Below the pieces are notes generated by a model, which ran no database searches, had not been told where the DNA came from, and saw only the letters and a list, made by a program, of their open reading frames with translations. A DNA stretch of 64,000 nt from Maricaulis sp. (GTDB lineage: Bacteria; Pseudomonadota; Alphaproteobacteria; Caulobacterales; Maricaulaceae): NCBI RefSeq assembly GCF_030149515.1, contig NZ_JASBRI010000024.1, positions 124,001 to 188,000 of the forward strand, read 5' to 3'. The translations under genes and the position numbers were made by a program. Positions within the stretch are counted from its first letter, which is position 1. Every line of letters starts with the position of its first letter. Below, piece after piece: positions 43,718 to 53,147 of the stretch.

Positions 43718-45823
43718 CTAGAAGGTGTGGCGCACGGTCAGGCGCGCGTTCAGCGGCTCGCCCGTGGTGATGTTGTCATTGCTGTGCGCATCGGGGAAAT
43801 AATCCTCGTCGAACAGGTTCTCGACATTCAGCTGGACTGCGGTCCGGTCGTCGAGGTCGTAGTAGAGCGCGGCGTCCACCCGGGTATAGGACGGCACCAG
43901 AACGCTGTTGTCCTCGCGCACGAAGAACTCGTCCTGACGGGTCACGCCCAGACCGAAGGCGAGCCGGTCGGTGGCCTGGTACTGGTTCCACACGGAGATC
44001 ATGTGTTCGGGCGTCTGACGGGGCCTGTTGCCGTCATTGCTCCCGCCATCGACTTCGCCGTCGAGATAGGAATAGCCCGCACTCAGCGACCACCGCTCGG
44101 TGACACGGCCGGTCAGCTGCACTTCCAGCCCCCCGGTCGTACTGCCCGGAACCGTCGTGACGATGGAGGCGTCGTCGGGATCCACGGTGGTGAACAGACC
44201 CCGCTCCAGCTGGAACACAGATGCGGTGAAGCTGAGATCGGACGTGATGTCCCACTTGGCGCCGATTTCGCGGTTCTCGAAGACTTGCGGCTGAATGTCT
44301 TCCGTCGTCGGGCTGAGCGTCAGGAACTGGTCGCCCGAACTGGGCAGGAAGGTTTCGCTGTAGCTGGCATAGATGGAGACATTCCCGGCCGGCTTGTAGA
44401 TCAGGCCGAAACGGGGCGAGATTTCCTCGTCGACCCGGCCGCGGCGGCCATCATCGCTGGCCGAAATGGCGCGGAAGTCGACAACCGACACGTCAAACTC
44501 GTCGAAACGCAGGCCGACGACCAGTTTCAGGGCATCGGTCAGATCGATCTGGTCCTGCAGATAGAAGGAGGTGAAGCTCACCTCGGATGCGCGATCGCGG
44601 GCCGGCGCGGAAAAGGCAAAGTCGGGCACGTCCAGCGGATCGGTGAAGTCGATCACGATCTGGTCGTCATTATTGGCGGCGAACCGGTTGTCATTGCGGG
44701 CATTGGCTGTGTCCTGGTCGCCGTATTCGAAACCGACCAGCAGCGTATGCCCGATGGACCCCGTGGAGAATTCGCCGACCAGGTTGGCCTGGACGATCAG
44801 GTTCTCGCGTTCGGTCGTGTCCTGGTAGCCGTCCAGGGTGACCGTGTTCGGCGCAGCCGCGGCATCGAACCCGGCCGGATAGATATTCTGGTACAGCTTG
44901 TCGTAGTCGGCATATTGCACCGTGACATTGCCGCGCAGATTGCCCGAGAAGGTGTGGTCCAGACGGGCGCGGAGGATATGCGCTTCCAGCGTCGTCAGAT
45001 TGCGGTCGGGCGAGCCGAAGAAGGTCTCGCTGTGGCCCTCCAGCGGCACGTCCGGCCCATTGGCCACGGACACCGACGGCACACCGCGGTCCACCACGCG
45101 ATCATCGTTGAGATACTCGTAGTAGAGCACCGCCGACGTGTCCTCGCTGAGCCGGACATTCAGCGTCGGATTGATGCCGTATCGGGTGCCGTCGTAGAAA
45201 TCGCGATGATTGTCGAGCTCTTCGACAAAACCGTTGAGGCGGACGGCCGCCGTGTCCGTCAGCGCCAGATTGGTGTCGCCGCTGACCTGGTAGGCACCGA
45301 ACGTATCGACACCGGCCGCAACGGAGGTGAAGTCCTCGCCGATCACCGGCTGCTTGGTCACGCGATTGATGACACCCCCGCCGCCGCCTCGGCCGAACAG
45401 GAGGGCATTGGAACCGCGCAGGATCTCGATCTGTTCGAGATTGTAGAGCGGGCGGAAATACTGGACGTCATCGCGAATGCCGTTGAGGAAGAAGTCCGCC
45501 GTCGTCTGGCTGCCGCGAATATTGATCGCATCGCGATGGCCTTCGCCCTGGCTGATTGACAGGCCCGGCGTGTAGCGCAGGACATCGCCGATATTCGTGA
45601 AGGCTTGCACGGCGATCTGTTCACGGGACACGATCGACAGGCTCTGCGGCACATCGACGATCGGCGTCGGCGTTTTCACCGCATCCAGCTGGTCCAGCGA
45701 CAGATACCGGCCCGACACGTAGATCGTGTCCTCGACATCGCCGATATCGTCGGCCCAGGCGCCCCCTGTCAGCGAACCGCACGCCACGATCGTCGACACC
45801 AGCCATCCAAACTTGCTTCGCAT
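43718..45823 (-). CDS. TonB-dependent siderophore receptor
   Basis: A 701-residue outer-membrane receptor. It has a signal peptide (about 1-24), plug domain (VPQSLSIVSREQIAVQAFTN, NIGDVLRYTPGLSIS, INIRGSQTTADFFLNGI, EILRGSNALLFGRGGGGGVI) and a 22-strand-type barrel ending in the C-terminal phenylalanine (ARLTVRHTF). The plug is of the ferric-siderophore class. ATG 45823 has GAGGGTGA upstream. A Fur-like box lies immediately before it. No other siderophore genes are near. Confidence 0.9.
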   Translation of the reverse strand: MRSKFGWLVSTIVACGSLTGGAWADDIGDVEDTIYVSGRYLSLDQLDAVKTPTPIVDVPQSLSIVSREQIAVQAFTNIGDVLRYTPGLSISQGEGHRDAINIRGSQTTADFFLNGIRDDVQYFRPLYNLEQIEILRGSNALLFGRGGGGGVINRVTKQPVIGEDFTSVAAGVDTFGAYQVSGDTNLALTDTAAVRLNGFVEELDNHRDFYDGTRYGINPTLNVRLSEDTSAVLYYEYLNDDRVVDRGVPSVSVANGPDVPLEGHSETFFGSPDRNLTTLEAHILRARLDHTFSGNLRGNVTVQYADYDKLYQNIYPAGFDAAAAPNTVTLDGYQDTTERENLIVQANLVGEFSTGSIGHTLLVGFEYGDQDTANARNDNRFAANNDDQIVIDFTDPLDVPDFAFSAPARDRASEVSFTSFYLQDQIDLTDALKLVVGLRFDEFDVSVVDFRAISASDDGRRGRVDEEISPRFGLIYKPAGNVSIYASYSETFLPSSGDQFLTLSPTTEDIQPQVFENREIGAKWDITSDLSFTASVFQLERGLFTTVDPDDASIVTTVPGSTTGGLEVQLTGRVTERWSLSAGYSYLDGEVDGGSNDGNRPRQTPEHMISVWNQYQATDRLAFGLGVTRQDEFFVREDNSVLVPSYTRVDAALYYDLDDRTAVQLNVENLFDEDYFPDAHSNDNITTGEPLNARLTVRHTF

Positions 45824-45836
45824 ATCACCCTCTGAA

Positions 45837-45851
45837 TGCAACTCATTTTCA
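45837..45851 (-). promoter_or_regulatory. Candidate Fur box upstream of the TonB receptor
   Basis: The minus-strand 15-mer TGAAAATGAGTTGCA matches the 7-1-7 Fur core TGATAAT-n-ATTATCA at 10 of 14 positions. It lies 14 bp before the start codon, just above the ribosome site. Weak but well placed for iron repression. Confidence 0.35.
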
Positions 45852-46115
45852 ATCGCGTATCTACGCGATGCGCGACGGATTGCAAGGGCTGGAAGACAGG
45901 GATGTGCAGCCATTCAGCCAGAGCGTGGCATAAATGTCATGTCCAGCCGGCCAGCGGAGTGGCAGATTGCCGGATACGGTCAGATCACGGCCAGATATGT
46001 GTTTCAGGGCGTCCACGCGCTCCGCTGCGAGGGACCGAGCTGGCAATCAATATTGGCCTGGGAGAACGCCGGGTGCTAAAGCCCGCGACAATCTGACCCG
46101 CATTGAGGCCGCCTT

Positions 46116-46943
46116 ATGACCGACACCACACTCATCGCCACGATCGAAACCGCCTGGGAGAATCGCGACAGTGTCGGCACGGACACCGGCGGCGAGGTTC
46201 GCGAGGCCGTCGAAACGGCCATCGCCATGCTCGACAACGGCAAAGCGCGTGTCGCCCGGCGCGCGGGCAATGGCGACTGGCAGGTCAATCAGTGGCTGAA
46301 AAAGGCCGTGTTGCTGGGATTCCGGCTCAATCCCATGGACACGATTTCCGGCGGTGTCGCGGCCGGTCGGTGGTGGGACAAGGTGCCCTCCAAATTCGAG
46401 GGCTGGGGCGAGGCCGAGTTCAAGGCCGCCGGCTTCCGCGCCGTGCCGCCCTGCGCCGTACGCCGCGGCGCCTACATCGCGCCGGGCACGGTGCTGATGC
46501 CGTCCTATGTGAATATCGGCGCGTATGTGGACGAAGGCACGATGGTCGACACCTGGTCGACGGTCGGCTCCTGCGCCCAGATCGGCAGGAACGTCCACAT
46601 CTCCGGCGGCGTGGGCATTGGCGGCGTGCTGGAGCCGCTGCAGGCGGGCCCGGTTATCATCGAGGACGATGTCTTTATCGGTGCGCGCTCGGAAGTGGCC
46701 GAGGGCGTGATCGTACGTACCGGCGCAGTGATCTCCATGGGTGTCTTCCTGGGCCAGTCGACCAAGATCGTCGATCGCGAGACCGGCGAGATCACGCGCG
46801 GGGAAGTCCCCGAATACGCCGTCGTCGTACCCGGCACGCTCCCGGATCCCAAAGGGGGGCCATCGCTGGCCTGCGCCGTGATCGTGAAACGCGTCGATGC
46901 CCGGACGCGGGCAAAGACCGCCATCAACGAGCTGTTGCGGTAG
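46116..46943 (+). CDS. dapD: Tetrahydrodipicolinate N-succinyltransferase DapD
   Basis: A 275-residue left-handed beta-helix acyltransferase that succinylates tetrahydrodipicolinate in the succinylase branch of lysine/DAP synthesis. The hexapeptide repeats ([60 protein letters not shown]) are clear. It partners dapE at 50675, about 4 kb away. ATG 46116 gives normal length. Confidence 0.96.
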   Translation: MTDTTLIATIETAWENRDSVGTDTGGEVREAVETAIAMLDNGKARVARRAGNGDWQVNQWLKKAVLLGFRLNPMDTISGGVAAGRWWDKVPSKFEGWGEAEFKAAGFRAVPPCAVRRGAYIAPGTVLMPSYVNIGAYVDEGTMVDTWSTVGSCAQIGRNVHISGGVGIGGVLEPLQAGPVIIEDDVFIGARSEVAEGVIVRTGAVISMGVFLGQSTKIVDRETGEITRGEVPEYAVVVPGTLPDPKGGPSLACAVIVKRVDARTRAKTAINELLR

Positions 46944-46952
46944 AGGGGTGTC

Positions 46953-47119
46953 TTTCTTCCCCGCACCGCGGGGAAGTGGGCCGATGCGAAGCATCGGGTC
47001 GAAGGGGTCGCGGCCGTAGGCCGCGATCATTGTTCCTGCCTCGTCCGACCATTCCGCCGCTCACGCGGCGGCCCCTCCCCCGCTTTGCGGGTCCCCCTCC
47101 CCACTAACGTGGGGAGGAA
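46953..47119. repeat. Multi-hairpin intergenic repeat, copy 1
   Basis: About 167 bp composed of six short palindromes in a row: TTCCCCGC-GCGGGGAA, CCGATGC-GCATCGG, TCGCGGCC-GGCCGCGA, CCGCCGC-GCGGCGG, CCCGC-GCGGG and CCTCCCCAC-GTGGGGAGG. It lies between convergent dapD and the flavoprotein gene, where it may act as a terminator. A second copy is at 48350. Confidence 0.85.
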
Positions 47120-47125
47120 GGTGGC

Positions 47126-48331
47126 TCACCCCGCCAGCCAGGCCTCCACGCCTTTTGCGGCCGCCACGCCCGTCGCGAAACTCGCCTGCAGGAGATAGCC
47201 GCCGGTGGGGGCGTCCCAGTCGAGCATTTCGCCGGCGGCGAAGACGCCCGGCAGGGCTTTCAGCATGAAATCCTCCCCCACGGCGCTGCGTGCTATACCG
47301 CCCGCCGAGGAGATGGCGCGCTCCAGGCCGCGCTGGGCGGTGACGGTGAGCGGCACGGCCTTGATGGTTTCGGCTAGGGGCGCCGGGTCGCGCGGCAGGC
47401 CGGCAACGGCATCGCGCAGGATGGAGACGGCCTGGGGCGCCAGGCCAGCCTTGCGCAATGTATTGGCCAGGGACTGGCCCTTCTTCGCCCTGGCAAGCCG
47501 GGCGGCGAGAGCCCCGGCACTTTGATTGGGCTTTAGATCGAGAAACAGCGTGACCGGACCGTTTGCCAGCGCATCGCGGACCGGGCCCGACAGGGCATAG
47601 ACCGCACCGCCTTCCAGCCCGTAGCGGGCAATCATGGCCTCGCCGGTCACCCGTTCCTCGCCCAGGCCCAGTGCGATCGTCTTCAGCGGCGCGCCGGCGA
47701 AACGCGTCCGGGTGACCTTGCTCCAGGCAATCTCGACGCCGCAATTGGAGGCGGAGAAGGGAACGAGGTTCACGCCCTTTGCCTTGAGCCTGTCGGCCCA
47801 GCCGCCATCCGAGCCCAGCCGGGGCCAGCTCGCCCCGCCCAGGGCGAGAATGGTCGCGTCTGCGGCGTGTTCGACCGGACCTTCGGGTGTGTCGAAAGTG
47901 AGTGCGCCGCCCCTTGTCCAGCCGGTCCAGTCATGGCGCAGACGAAAGCGCACGCCCTGCGCCTCCAGCCGCGCCCGCCAGGCCCGCAGCAGGGGCGAAG
48001 CCTTCATCGCCTCGGGAAAGACGCGGCCGGAAGAGCCCACGAAACTCGCCTGGCCCAGGCCTTCGCACCAGGCACGCAGGGCCGCCGGATCGTGTTTCAC
48101 GATGACCGGGCCCAGCCAGTCGGACGCCCCGCGATAACGGCCCAGGAAGGCCGGCAGGGCTTCGGAATGGGTGAGGTTCAACCCGCCGCGCCCCGCCATC
48201 AGGAATTTACGCCCCGGCGTGGGCATCTTCTCGAAGATATCCACGCCATGGCCCGCCGCGGAGAGATGCTCGGCAGCGATCAGCCCGGCCGGGCCGGCCC
48301 CGATAATGGCGATGGATCCGGAGGCGGTCAT
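47126..48331 (-). CDS. TIGR03862-type NAD(P)/FAD-dependent flavoprotein
   Basis: A 401-residue protein from ATG 48331. The N-terminal FAD-binding Rossmann loop is IAIIGAGPAGLIAAEHL (GAGPAG, 11-16), followed by GRKFLMAGRGGLNLTHSE and the C-terminal closing block GVFAAGEMLDWDAPTGGYLL. It is related to the YhiN/HI0933 family; the reaction is unknown. ATG 48331 is preferred because upstream sequence belongs to the intergenic repeat. The gene is bracketed by the two repeat copies. Confidence 0.82.
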   Translation of the reverse strand: MTASGSIAIIGAGPAGLIAAEHLSAAGHGVDIFEKMPTPGRKFLMAGRGGLNLTHSEALPAFLGRYRGASDWLGPVIVKHDPAALRAWCEGLGQASFVGSSGRVFPEAMKASPLLRAWRARLEAQGVRFRLRHDWTGWTRGGALTFDTPEGPVEHAADATILALGGASWPRLGSDGGWADRLKAKGVNLVPFSASNCGVEIAWSKVTRTRFAGAPLKTIALGLGEERVTGEAMIARYGLEGGAVYALSGPVRDALANGPVTLFLDLKPNQSAGALAARLARAKKGQSLANTLRKAGLAPQAVSILRDAVAGLPRDPAPLAETIKAVPLTVTAQRGLERAISSAGGIARSAVGEDFMLKALPGVFAAGEMLDWDAPTGGYLLQASFATGVAAAKGVEAWLAG

Positions 48332-48349
48332 GGCAGGGTGGTAGCGCGC

Positions 48350-48523
48350 TTTCTTCCCCGCGTCAGCGGGGAAGTGGGCCGATGCGCAGCATCGGGTCGA
48401 AGGGGTCGCGGCCGCAGGCCGCGAAGGGCTGACGCGCCAGGATCCGCCATTCCGCCGCGTTCCGCGGCGCCCCTCCACCGCGCCTGCCGGCGCGGTCCCC
48501 CTCCCCACTGGCGTGGGGAGGAA
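48350..48523. repeat. Multi-hairpin intergenic repeat, copy 2
   Basis: About 174 bp, same order of six palindromes as copy 1 and same orientation. Loops and some stems differ, but pairing is kept: the fifth hairpin is ACCGCGCC/GGCGCGGT here in place of CCCGC/GCGGG. It sits just upstream of the flavoprotein start and just after the P1-peptidase stop. Confidence 0.85.
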
Positions 48524-48524
48524 A

Positions 48525-49673
48525 TCAGCGTTCCCGCGCCTCCACCATCGCCCGTACCCGGTCCACGGGCAGGGCATGCACCACCGCGTCCGATCCCACG
48601 ACGGGATAGTCGATATCCTCGGCCATCAGGAGCGAATTGTAGATGGCCTCCTCGGTTGCCTCGATCGCAGCCTGGAAGAGCGGCGACATCCGGCCGTTGG
48701 GCAGGTCGGTGATGGGCGAGACTTCGGTGCGCCGCTGCGGCGTGCGGCGCACATCGCGATGGGTGGAGAAGGCGATGGCATAGTCGCCCGACCCGTTGGT
48801 CATCGAGGCGCCCGTACGCGCCAGGCCGGCGAAGGTCCGGTGCGCCAGGCGTTCCAGATTGCGGCCGGAGAGCGGCGCATCGGTGGCCAGGACGATCATG
48901 ATGGAGCCGTCGGCGCGGTCGTCTGCAACGTGATCGGAGAGATAATACTGCCCCAATTCCTCGCCGACGGGCAGGCCGTCCATCTGCAGGACGCCGCCAT
49001 AATTCGTCTGCACCAGCACGCCCAGCGTCCAGCCGCCCAGGGCTTCCGGCAGGCGCCGCGACGACGTGCCGATGCCGCCCTTCCAGCCAAAGGCGACAGT
49101 GCCGTTGCCCGCCCCGACATTGCCTTCCGCGACCGCGCCGCCTGTCGCACTCTCGATGGCGTCCACGGCATGGGCCGGAGTGACCGTCCGGGCCCGGATA
49201 TCGTTGAGCCGGCTGTCATTGGTCTCACCGACCACCATGTTGAGCGAGCGGATGTCTTCATGGCCCGGCCGCGCCAGCGTCCAGTCCAGGATACCGTCCG
49301 CGGCGCGCGGGACGGCCATGGTATTGGTCAGCACGATCGGCGTCTCGATCTCGCCCAGCTCGCGGATCTGGGTGGCGCCCATCAGCTTGCCATAACCATT
49401 GCCCACGGCCAGTCCGGCGGGAACCTTGTCGGCATACAGGTCGCCGTCATGCGGCAGGATGGCTGTCACGCCGGTGCGGATCGAGGCCTCCGGATCGGTA
49501 AGCGTCACCTGGCCGACCAGAACGCCCGCCACATCCGTGATCGCATTGAGCGGACCCGGTTCCAGCACACCCGGCGCAATGCCGATCTCGCGGGCGCGGT
49601 CCTGTGTATGAGCCGTTGATGTCATGGCCGCTATCGCCATCGCCGCGGTCCCCAGCGTACGCACAAGGATCAT
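48525..49673 (-). CDS. P1-family (DmpA-like) secreted aminopeptidase
   Basis: A 382-residue Ntn-type hydrolase. Residues 1-24 form a signal peptide. The family nucleophile serine is S257 in DRADGSIMIVLATDAPL, the point where DmpA autocleaves, and the NVGAGNGTVAFGWKGGIGTS loop is present. DmpA-type enzymes release D- or L-amino acids from peptides. ATG 49673 is used. Likely periplasmic. No peptide uptake genes adjacent. Confidence 0.85.
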   Translation of the reverse strand: MILVRTLGTAAMAIAAMTSTAHTQDRAREIGIAPGVLEPGPLNAITDVAGVLVGQVTLTDPEASIRTGVTAILPHDGDLYADKVPAGLAVGNGYGKLMGATQIRELGEIETPIVLTNTMAVPRAADGILDWTLARPGHEDIRSLNMVVGETNDSRLNDIRARTVTPAHAVDAIESATGGAVAEGNVGAGNGTVAFGWKGGIGTSSRRLPEALGGWTLGVLVQTNYGGVLQMDGLPVGEELGQYYLSDHVADDRADGSIMIVLATDAPLSGRNLERLAHRTFAGLARTGASMTNGSGDYAIAFSTHRDVRRTPQRRTEVSPITDLPNGRMSPLFQAAIEATEEAIYNSLLMAEDIDYPVVGSDAVVHALPVDRVRAMVEARER

Positions 49674-49814
49674 GATGGCGCCTCCCCCCGTTCGATTCCC
49701 GGAACCGAGAATAGCAGGCCACCGGCCGCCGTCACCGCATCTGCGCTGATCCGCCGCTACCGCTTTGCACCCGAATCTGCTGGGATGGGCGCTCATTTCA
49801 TCGAGGGGCCCGTC

Positions 49815-50156
49815 ATGAGCGATAACGAGACCAAGGAACGTCCGGCCGCCGCCGATCCGGCCGCGCCCTACGGTTCGGCGAACAACCCGTCCGAGTTCGA
49901 CGTGCTGAACAAGCTGGAAAAGGACGAGCCCTATTTCATCATTCGCGGCGGCGACCCGCTGTCCGACGCGCTGGTGGAACTGCACGCCTATATCGGCGCA
50001 GGCCAGTCCGGTGCGGCACACGACACGCTGGAACGGATCCTGGCCCTGACTTCGCAGCATCCGCCGCGCCCGGTCGGCTCGCCGAAATACCGCGAGACGT
50101 TCAAGATCTCGGTGTCCATGGAACGCTATCGCGAAACCCACGGACGCTCGCACTGA
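49815..50156 (+). CDS. Hypothetical protein, 113 aa
   Basis: A small soluble acidic protein from ATG 49815. The first 25 residues are charged and low complexity; the rest (NPSEFDVLNKLEKDEPYFII, RGGDPLSDALVELHAYIGAG) looks like a compact helical domain. I do not recognise a family. It is divergent from the P1 peptidase and converges on the cupin gene, 3 bp apart. Confidence 0.6.
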   Translation: MSDNETKERPAAADPAAPYGSANNPSEFDVLNKLEKDEPYFIIRGGDPLSDALVELHAYIGAGQSGAAHDTLERILALTSQHPPRPVGSPKYRETFKISVSMERYRETHGRSH

Positions 50157-50159
50157 GGC

Positions 50160-50624
50160 CTAGTAGGGCGTCCCGTCCTTGCGGGTGAAGACGGCGGGGC
50201 CGGAATAGCGGCCCGGCCTGGCTTCCATGTCGATATCGGGATAGTGGGCGCCGTCCTCGTCGGAACGGGTGCCGGCAACCAGGAAGACGCAATCGGCGTC
50301 CGAACGGTTCCGGATGCAATGCCCGTTCGCTTCGCCCGCAGGAAAGCCGGCGCAATCGCCCGCACGCATCACGGTTTCGCCCTCATCCGTCACCAGGGTC
50401 GCCTCGCCCTCGATCACGTAGACGAATTCGTCCTCATGGGTATGCCAGTGGCGCTGGGACGACCAGGCACCGGGCACCAGCCGGACCTGGTTGAAGCCGA
50501 ATTGCGACAGGCCCGCCTGTGCCGACAGCCGGCGGGTATAGCGGCCGTTCACGACCCCGGCATGTTCGTCCGGATAGATCGTTCCTGTGGCCTCCGCGAC
50601 CTCGGCGGCGGCAAATTTTCCCAT
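50160..50624 (-). CDS. Cupin-domain protein
   Basis: A 154-residue single-domain cupin. Motif 1 is HWHTHEDEFVYVIEG and motif 2 GDCAGFPAGEANGH; three histidines and one glutamate can bind a metal. It may be a metal-dependent isomerase or dioxygenase of unknown substrate. ATG 50624. It is divergent from dapE, about 50 bp apart. Confidence 0.82.
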   Translation of the reverse strand: MGKFAAAEVAEATGTIYPDEHAGVVNGRYTRRLSAQAGLSQFGFNQVRLVPGAWSSQRHWHTHEDEFVYVIEGEATLVTDEGETVMRAGDCAGFPAGEANGHCIRNRSDADCVFLVAGTRSDEDGAHYPDIDMEARPGRYSGPAVFTRKDGTPY

Positions 50625-50674
50625 GGCTGTATCCCCGATCTGGCTTGGCGCTATGAAGCGGCTATGTTGCGCAT

Positions 50675-51841
50675 ATGGACACGCAGATCGACCTTTCCAA
50701 TCCCCTTCCCCTGGCGCAGGCGCTGATCCGGCGGCCCTCGATCACGCCGGCCGATGCCGGAGCCCTGGACGTCGTGCAGAACGCTCTGGAATCCCTCGGA
50801 TTTGCCTGCCGGCGCTACCCCTTCGGAGAGGTCGACAATCTCTATGCCCGCCTGGGCAGCGGTTCGCCCTGCTTCATGTTTGCCGGACATACCGATGTGG
50901 TGCCGCCCGGAGCCGGGGCCGGCTGGGAGAAGCCGCCCTTCGGGGCGGAGGAATCGGACGGCGTGCTGTGGGGACGCGGCGCGGCCGACATGAAGGGCGC
51001 CATCGCCGCCATGATCGCGTCGGTCCAGCGCTATCTGGCGGAGAACGGCGCACCGGCGGGATCGATCGCGTTCCTGATCACCGGCGACGAGGAAGGCCCG
51101 GCCATCAATGGCACCCGGGCGGCCCTCGAGGCGCTCGCCGAGGAGGGCGAGCGCTTCGACCACTGCCTCGTCGGCGAGCCGACCAATCCGAACGCGCTGG
51201 GCGACACGATCAAGTCGGGCCGCCGCGGCAGTCTCAACTGCACCATCACGGTGACCGGCCGCCAGGGCCATGTCGCCTATCCCGAACGCGCGGAAAACCC
51301 GATCCCGGCCCTTCTGTCGCTGCTCGACCGGCTGCGTGCCCGCAAGCTGGACGACGGGGCACCGCACTTCCAGCCGTCCAATCTGGAAATCACCACCATC
51401 GATGTCGGCAATCCGACCACGAATGTCATCCCGGCCACGGCCACGGCACGTTTCAATATCCGTTTCAACATCAAGCATACCGGTGCCGATCTGGTCCGCT
51501 GGATCGAGGACGAGGCGGCCAAGGCGGACCTCGATTTCGACGGCACGGTAAAAACCGGCATCCATGTCGCCGGCGAGGCCTTCCTCACACCCGCGGGCGC
51601 ATTCACCACGCTGCTGCAGGACTGCGTCGAGGCCGAAACCGGCCGGCGCCCCGCGCTGACCACGGGCGGGGGCACGTCGGATGCGCGCTACATCCAGGCC
51701 TACGGCCCGGTTGCCGAGTTCGGCCTGGTCGGGGCGACCATGCACCAGGTCAACGAGCGGGTCCCCGTAAGCGATATCGAAACCCTGACACGGATCTATA
51801 CGCGCATCCTGACGTGCTATTTCAGGGATACGCCCGCATGA
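50675..51841 (+). CDS. dapE: Succinyl-diaminopimelate desuccinylase DapE
   Basis: A 388-residue M20-family dizinc hydrolase that removes succinate from N-succinyl-L,L-diaminopimelate. Metal ligands appear as H72-x-D74 ([10 protein letters not shown]), D105 (AADMKG), E139-E140 (TGDEEG) and E168 (VGEPT). Together with dapD it completes the succinylase branch that supplies lysine and peptidoglycan. ATG overlap (51838) couples it to a membrane protein. Confidence 0.95.
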   Translation: MDTQIDLSNPLPLAQALIRRPSITPADAGALDVVQNALESLGFACRRYPFGEVDNLYARLGSGSPCFMFAGHTDVVPPGAGAGWEKPPFGAEESDGVLWGRGAADMKGAIAAMIASVQRYLAENGAPAGSIAFLITGDEEGPAINGTRAALEALAEEGERFDHCLVGEPTNPNALGDTIKSGRRGSLNCTITVTGRQGHVAYPERAENPIPALLSLLDRLRARKLDDGAPHFQPSNLEITTIDVGNPTTNVIPATATARFNIRFNIKHTGADLVRWIEDEAAKADLDFDGTVKTGIHVAGEAFLTPAGAFTTLLQDCVEAETGRRPALTTGGGTSDARYIQAYGPVAEFGLVGATMHQVNERVPVSDIETLTRIYTRILTCYFRDTPA

Positions 51842-52416
51842 TCGCGCTGGCGTCGGAGGCCCGGCGCTCGATCGGCGCCAGCTGGCGCATGCTGACCTTC
51901 AAGGAAGGCTGGCGCGAGGGCTTCGACGTTTCCCTGGGCGGGTTCTGGCGCTCTTTCGCGGCGGCCGTCCTCGCCCTGCCGCTGGTGGCGCTGATCCTTG
52001 CGGGCGGCTGGCATGCCGGCGGCACGATCGAACTGGGCCGCTTCGCGTTCGGCTATGCCCTGTCCTGGGCGATCTTCCCCCTGGCCGCTGCGGCGGCATG
52101 CGCGGTCACCGGCGCCCGCACCGGCTTCGTGCCCTGGGTTGTGGTGCACAATTGGGCCGTGCTCTGGCTCTACGCATTCCAGGCACTGTTCTGGACGCTG
52201 CACACGGCGGGCCTGTTCACCCGCGATCTCCTGGAGCTGTCCTTCTTTTTCTACACCTATCTGCGCATCCTGGTGCACTGGCGCATCGCCTACGCCTCGC
52301 TGGGCCTGCCGACCATCACCTCGGCGCTGGCGGCCGCCGTGCCGATCCTGGCCGGCGAGATCACGGTCACGCTTCTCTATGCCAGCGCACGCGCGGCTCA
52401 GGCTTCGGGCGGGTAG
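51838..52416 (+). CDS. Hypothetical multi-pass membrane protein
   Basis: A 192-residue inner-membrane protein with about four to five hydrophobic segments ([80 protein letters not shown]). ATG 51838 overlaps the dapE stop by 4 nt, so it is co-translated with dapE. No family is recognised. Its last 19 nt overlap the end of truA on the opposite strand. Confidence 0.75.
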   Translation: MIALASEARRSIGASWRMLTFKEGWREGFDVSLGGFWRSFAAAVLALPLVALILAGGWHAGGTIELGRFAFGYALSWAIFPLAAAAACAVTGARTGFVPWVVVHNWAVLWLYAFQALFWTLHTAGLFTRDLLELSFFFYTYLRILVHWRIAYASLGLPTITSALAAAVPILAGEITVTLLYASARAAQASGG

Positions 52417-53147
52417 TCGACGGCGACGAGATAGAGACCGTCCGGCGGCGCGACGGGGCCGCAACGGCTGCGATCGGCGGCATCCAGCGCCGCCTTGAAA
52501 TCCCGCGCCGACCATTTGCCCACGCCGACCTCCACCAGCGATCCGACCATGGAGCGCACCTGCCGGTGCAGGAAGGAGCGGGCCGAGCAGGTCAGCTGCA
52601 CTTCCTCGCCATAGCGCGATACCGAGATGGCATCGAGCGTCTTGACCGGGCTGTCGGCCTGGCACTGGGCATCGCGGAATGTCGTGAAGTCGTGCTGGCC
52701 GAGCAGTGCCTGGGCGGCATGGTGCATCGCACCGGCATCCAGCGGGCGCGGCACACGCCAGACCTGGCCGCGATCGAGGGTCAGCGGCGGCCGCCGGTCG
52801 ATCATGCGATAAAGATAATGCCGTTTCGTCGCGGAAAAGCGGGCATGAAAGGTCTCTGGAACAGGCTCGGCGTCCAGCACGGCAACCGGGTCGGGCTGGA
52901 GGTGATAGTTCAGCGCGTCGCGCACCTTGTCGGGCGCGAGGTCCTTGACGAGATCGATGTGCGCCACCTGCCCCAGCGCGTGGACACCGCTGTCCGTGCG
53001 CCCGGCGCCATAGACCGTGACCGGAGCTTCATCGAGCGCCGCGGCGGCGCGTTCCAGACTTTCCTGGACCGACGGCCCGTTGTCCTGGCGTTGCCAGCCG
53101 GAAAAGGGCGTGCCGTCATACTCCAGGGTGAGCTTGTAGCGGGGCAT
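52398..53147 (-). CDS. truA: tRNA pseudouridine(38-40) synthase TruA
   Basis: A 249-residue enzyme that converts uridines 38-40 of the tRNA anticodon stem to pseudouridine. The catalytic aspartate lies in [20 protein letters not shown]. Start [20 protein letters not shown] is typical. It overlaps the fmt stop by 1 nt on the minus strand, forming the fmt-truA operon. Confidence 0.94.
   Translation of the reverse strand: MPRYKLTLEYDGTPFSGWQRQDNGPSVQESLERAAAALDEAPVTVYGAGRTDSGVHALGQVAHIDLVKDLAPDKVRDALNYHLQPDPVAVLDAEPVPETFHARFSATKRHYLYRMIDRRPPLTLDRGQVWRVPRPLDAGAMHHAAQALLGQHDFTTFRDAQCQADSPVKTLDAISVSRYGEEVQLTCSARSFLHRQVRSMVGSLVEVGVGKWSARDFKAALDAADRSRCGPVAPPDGLYLVAVDYPPEA

Noticed and set aside
43712-45559. 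615-residue plus-strand frame opposite the TonB receptor
   Set aside because: Mirror of the receptor frame; rich in Val/Gly/Gln/Arg without membrane or domain features.
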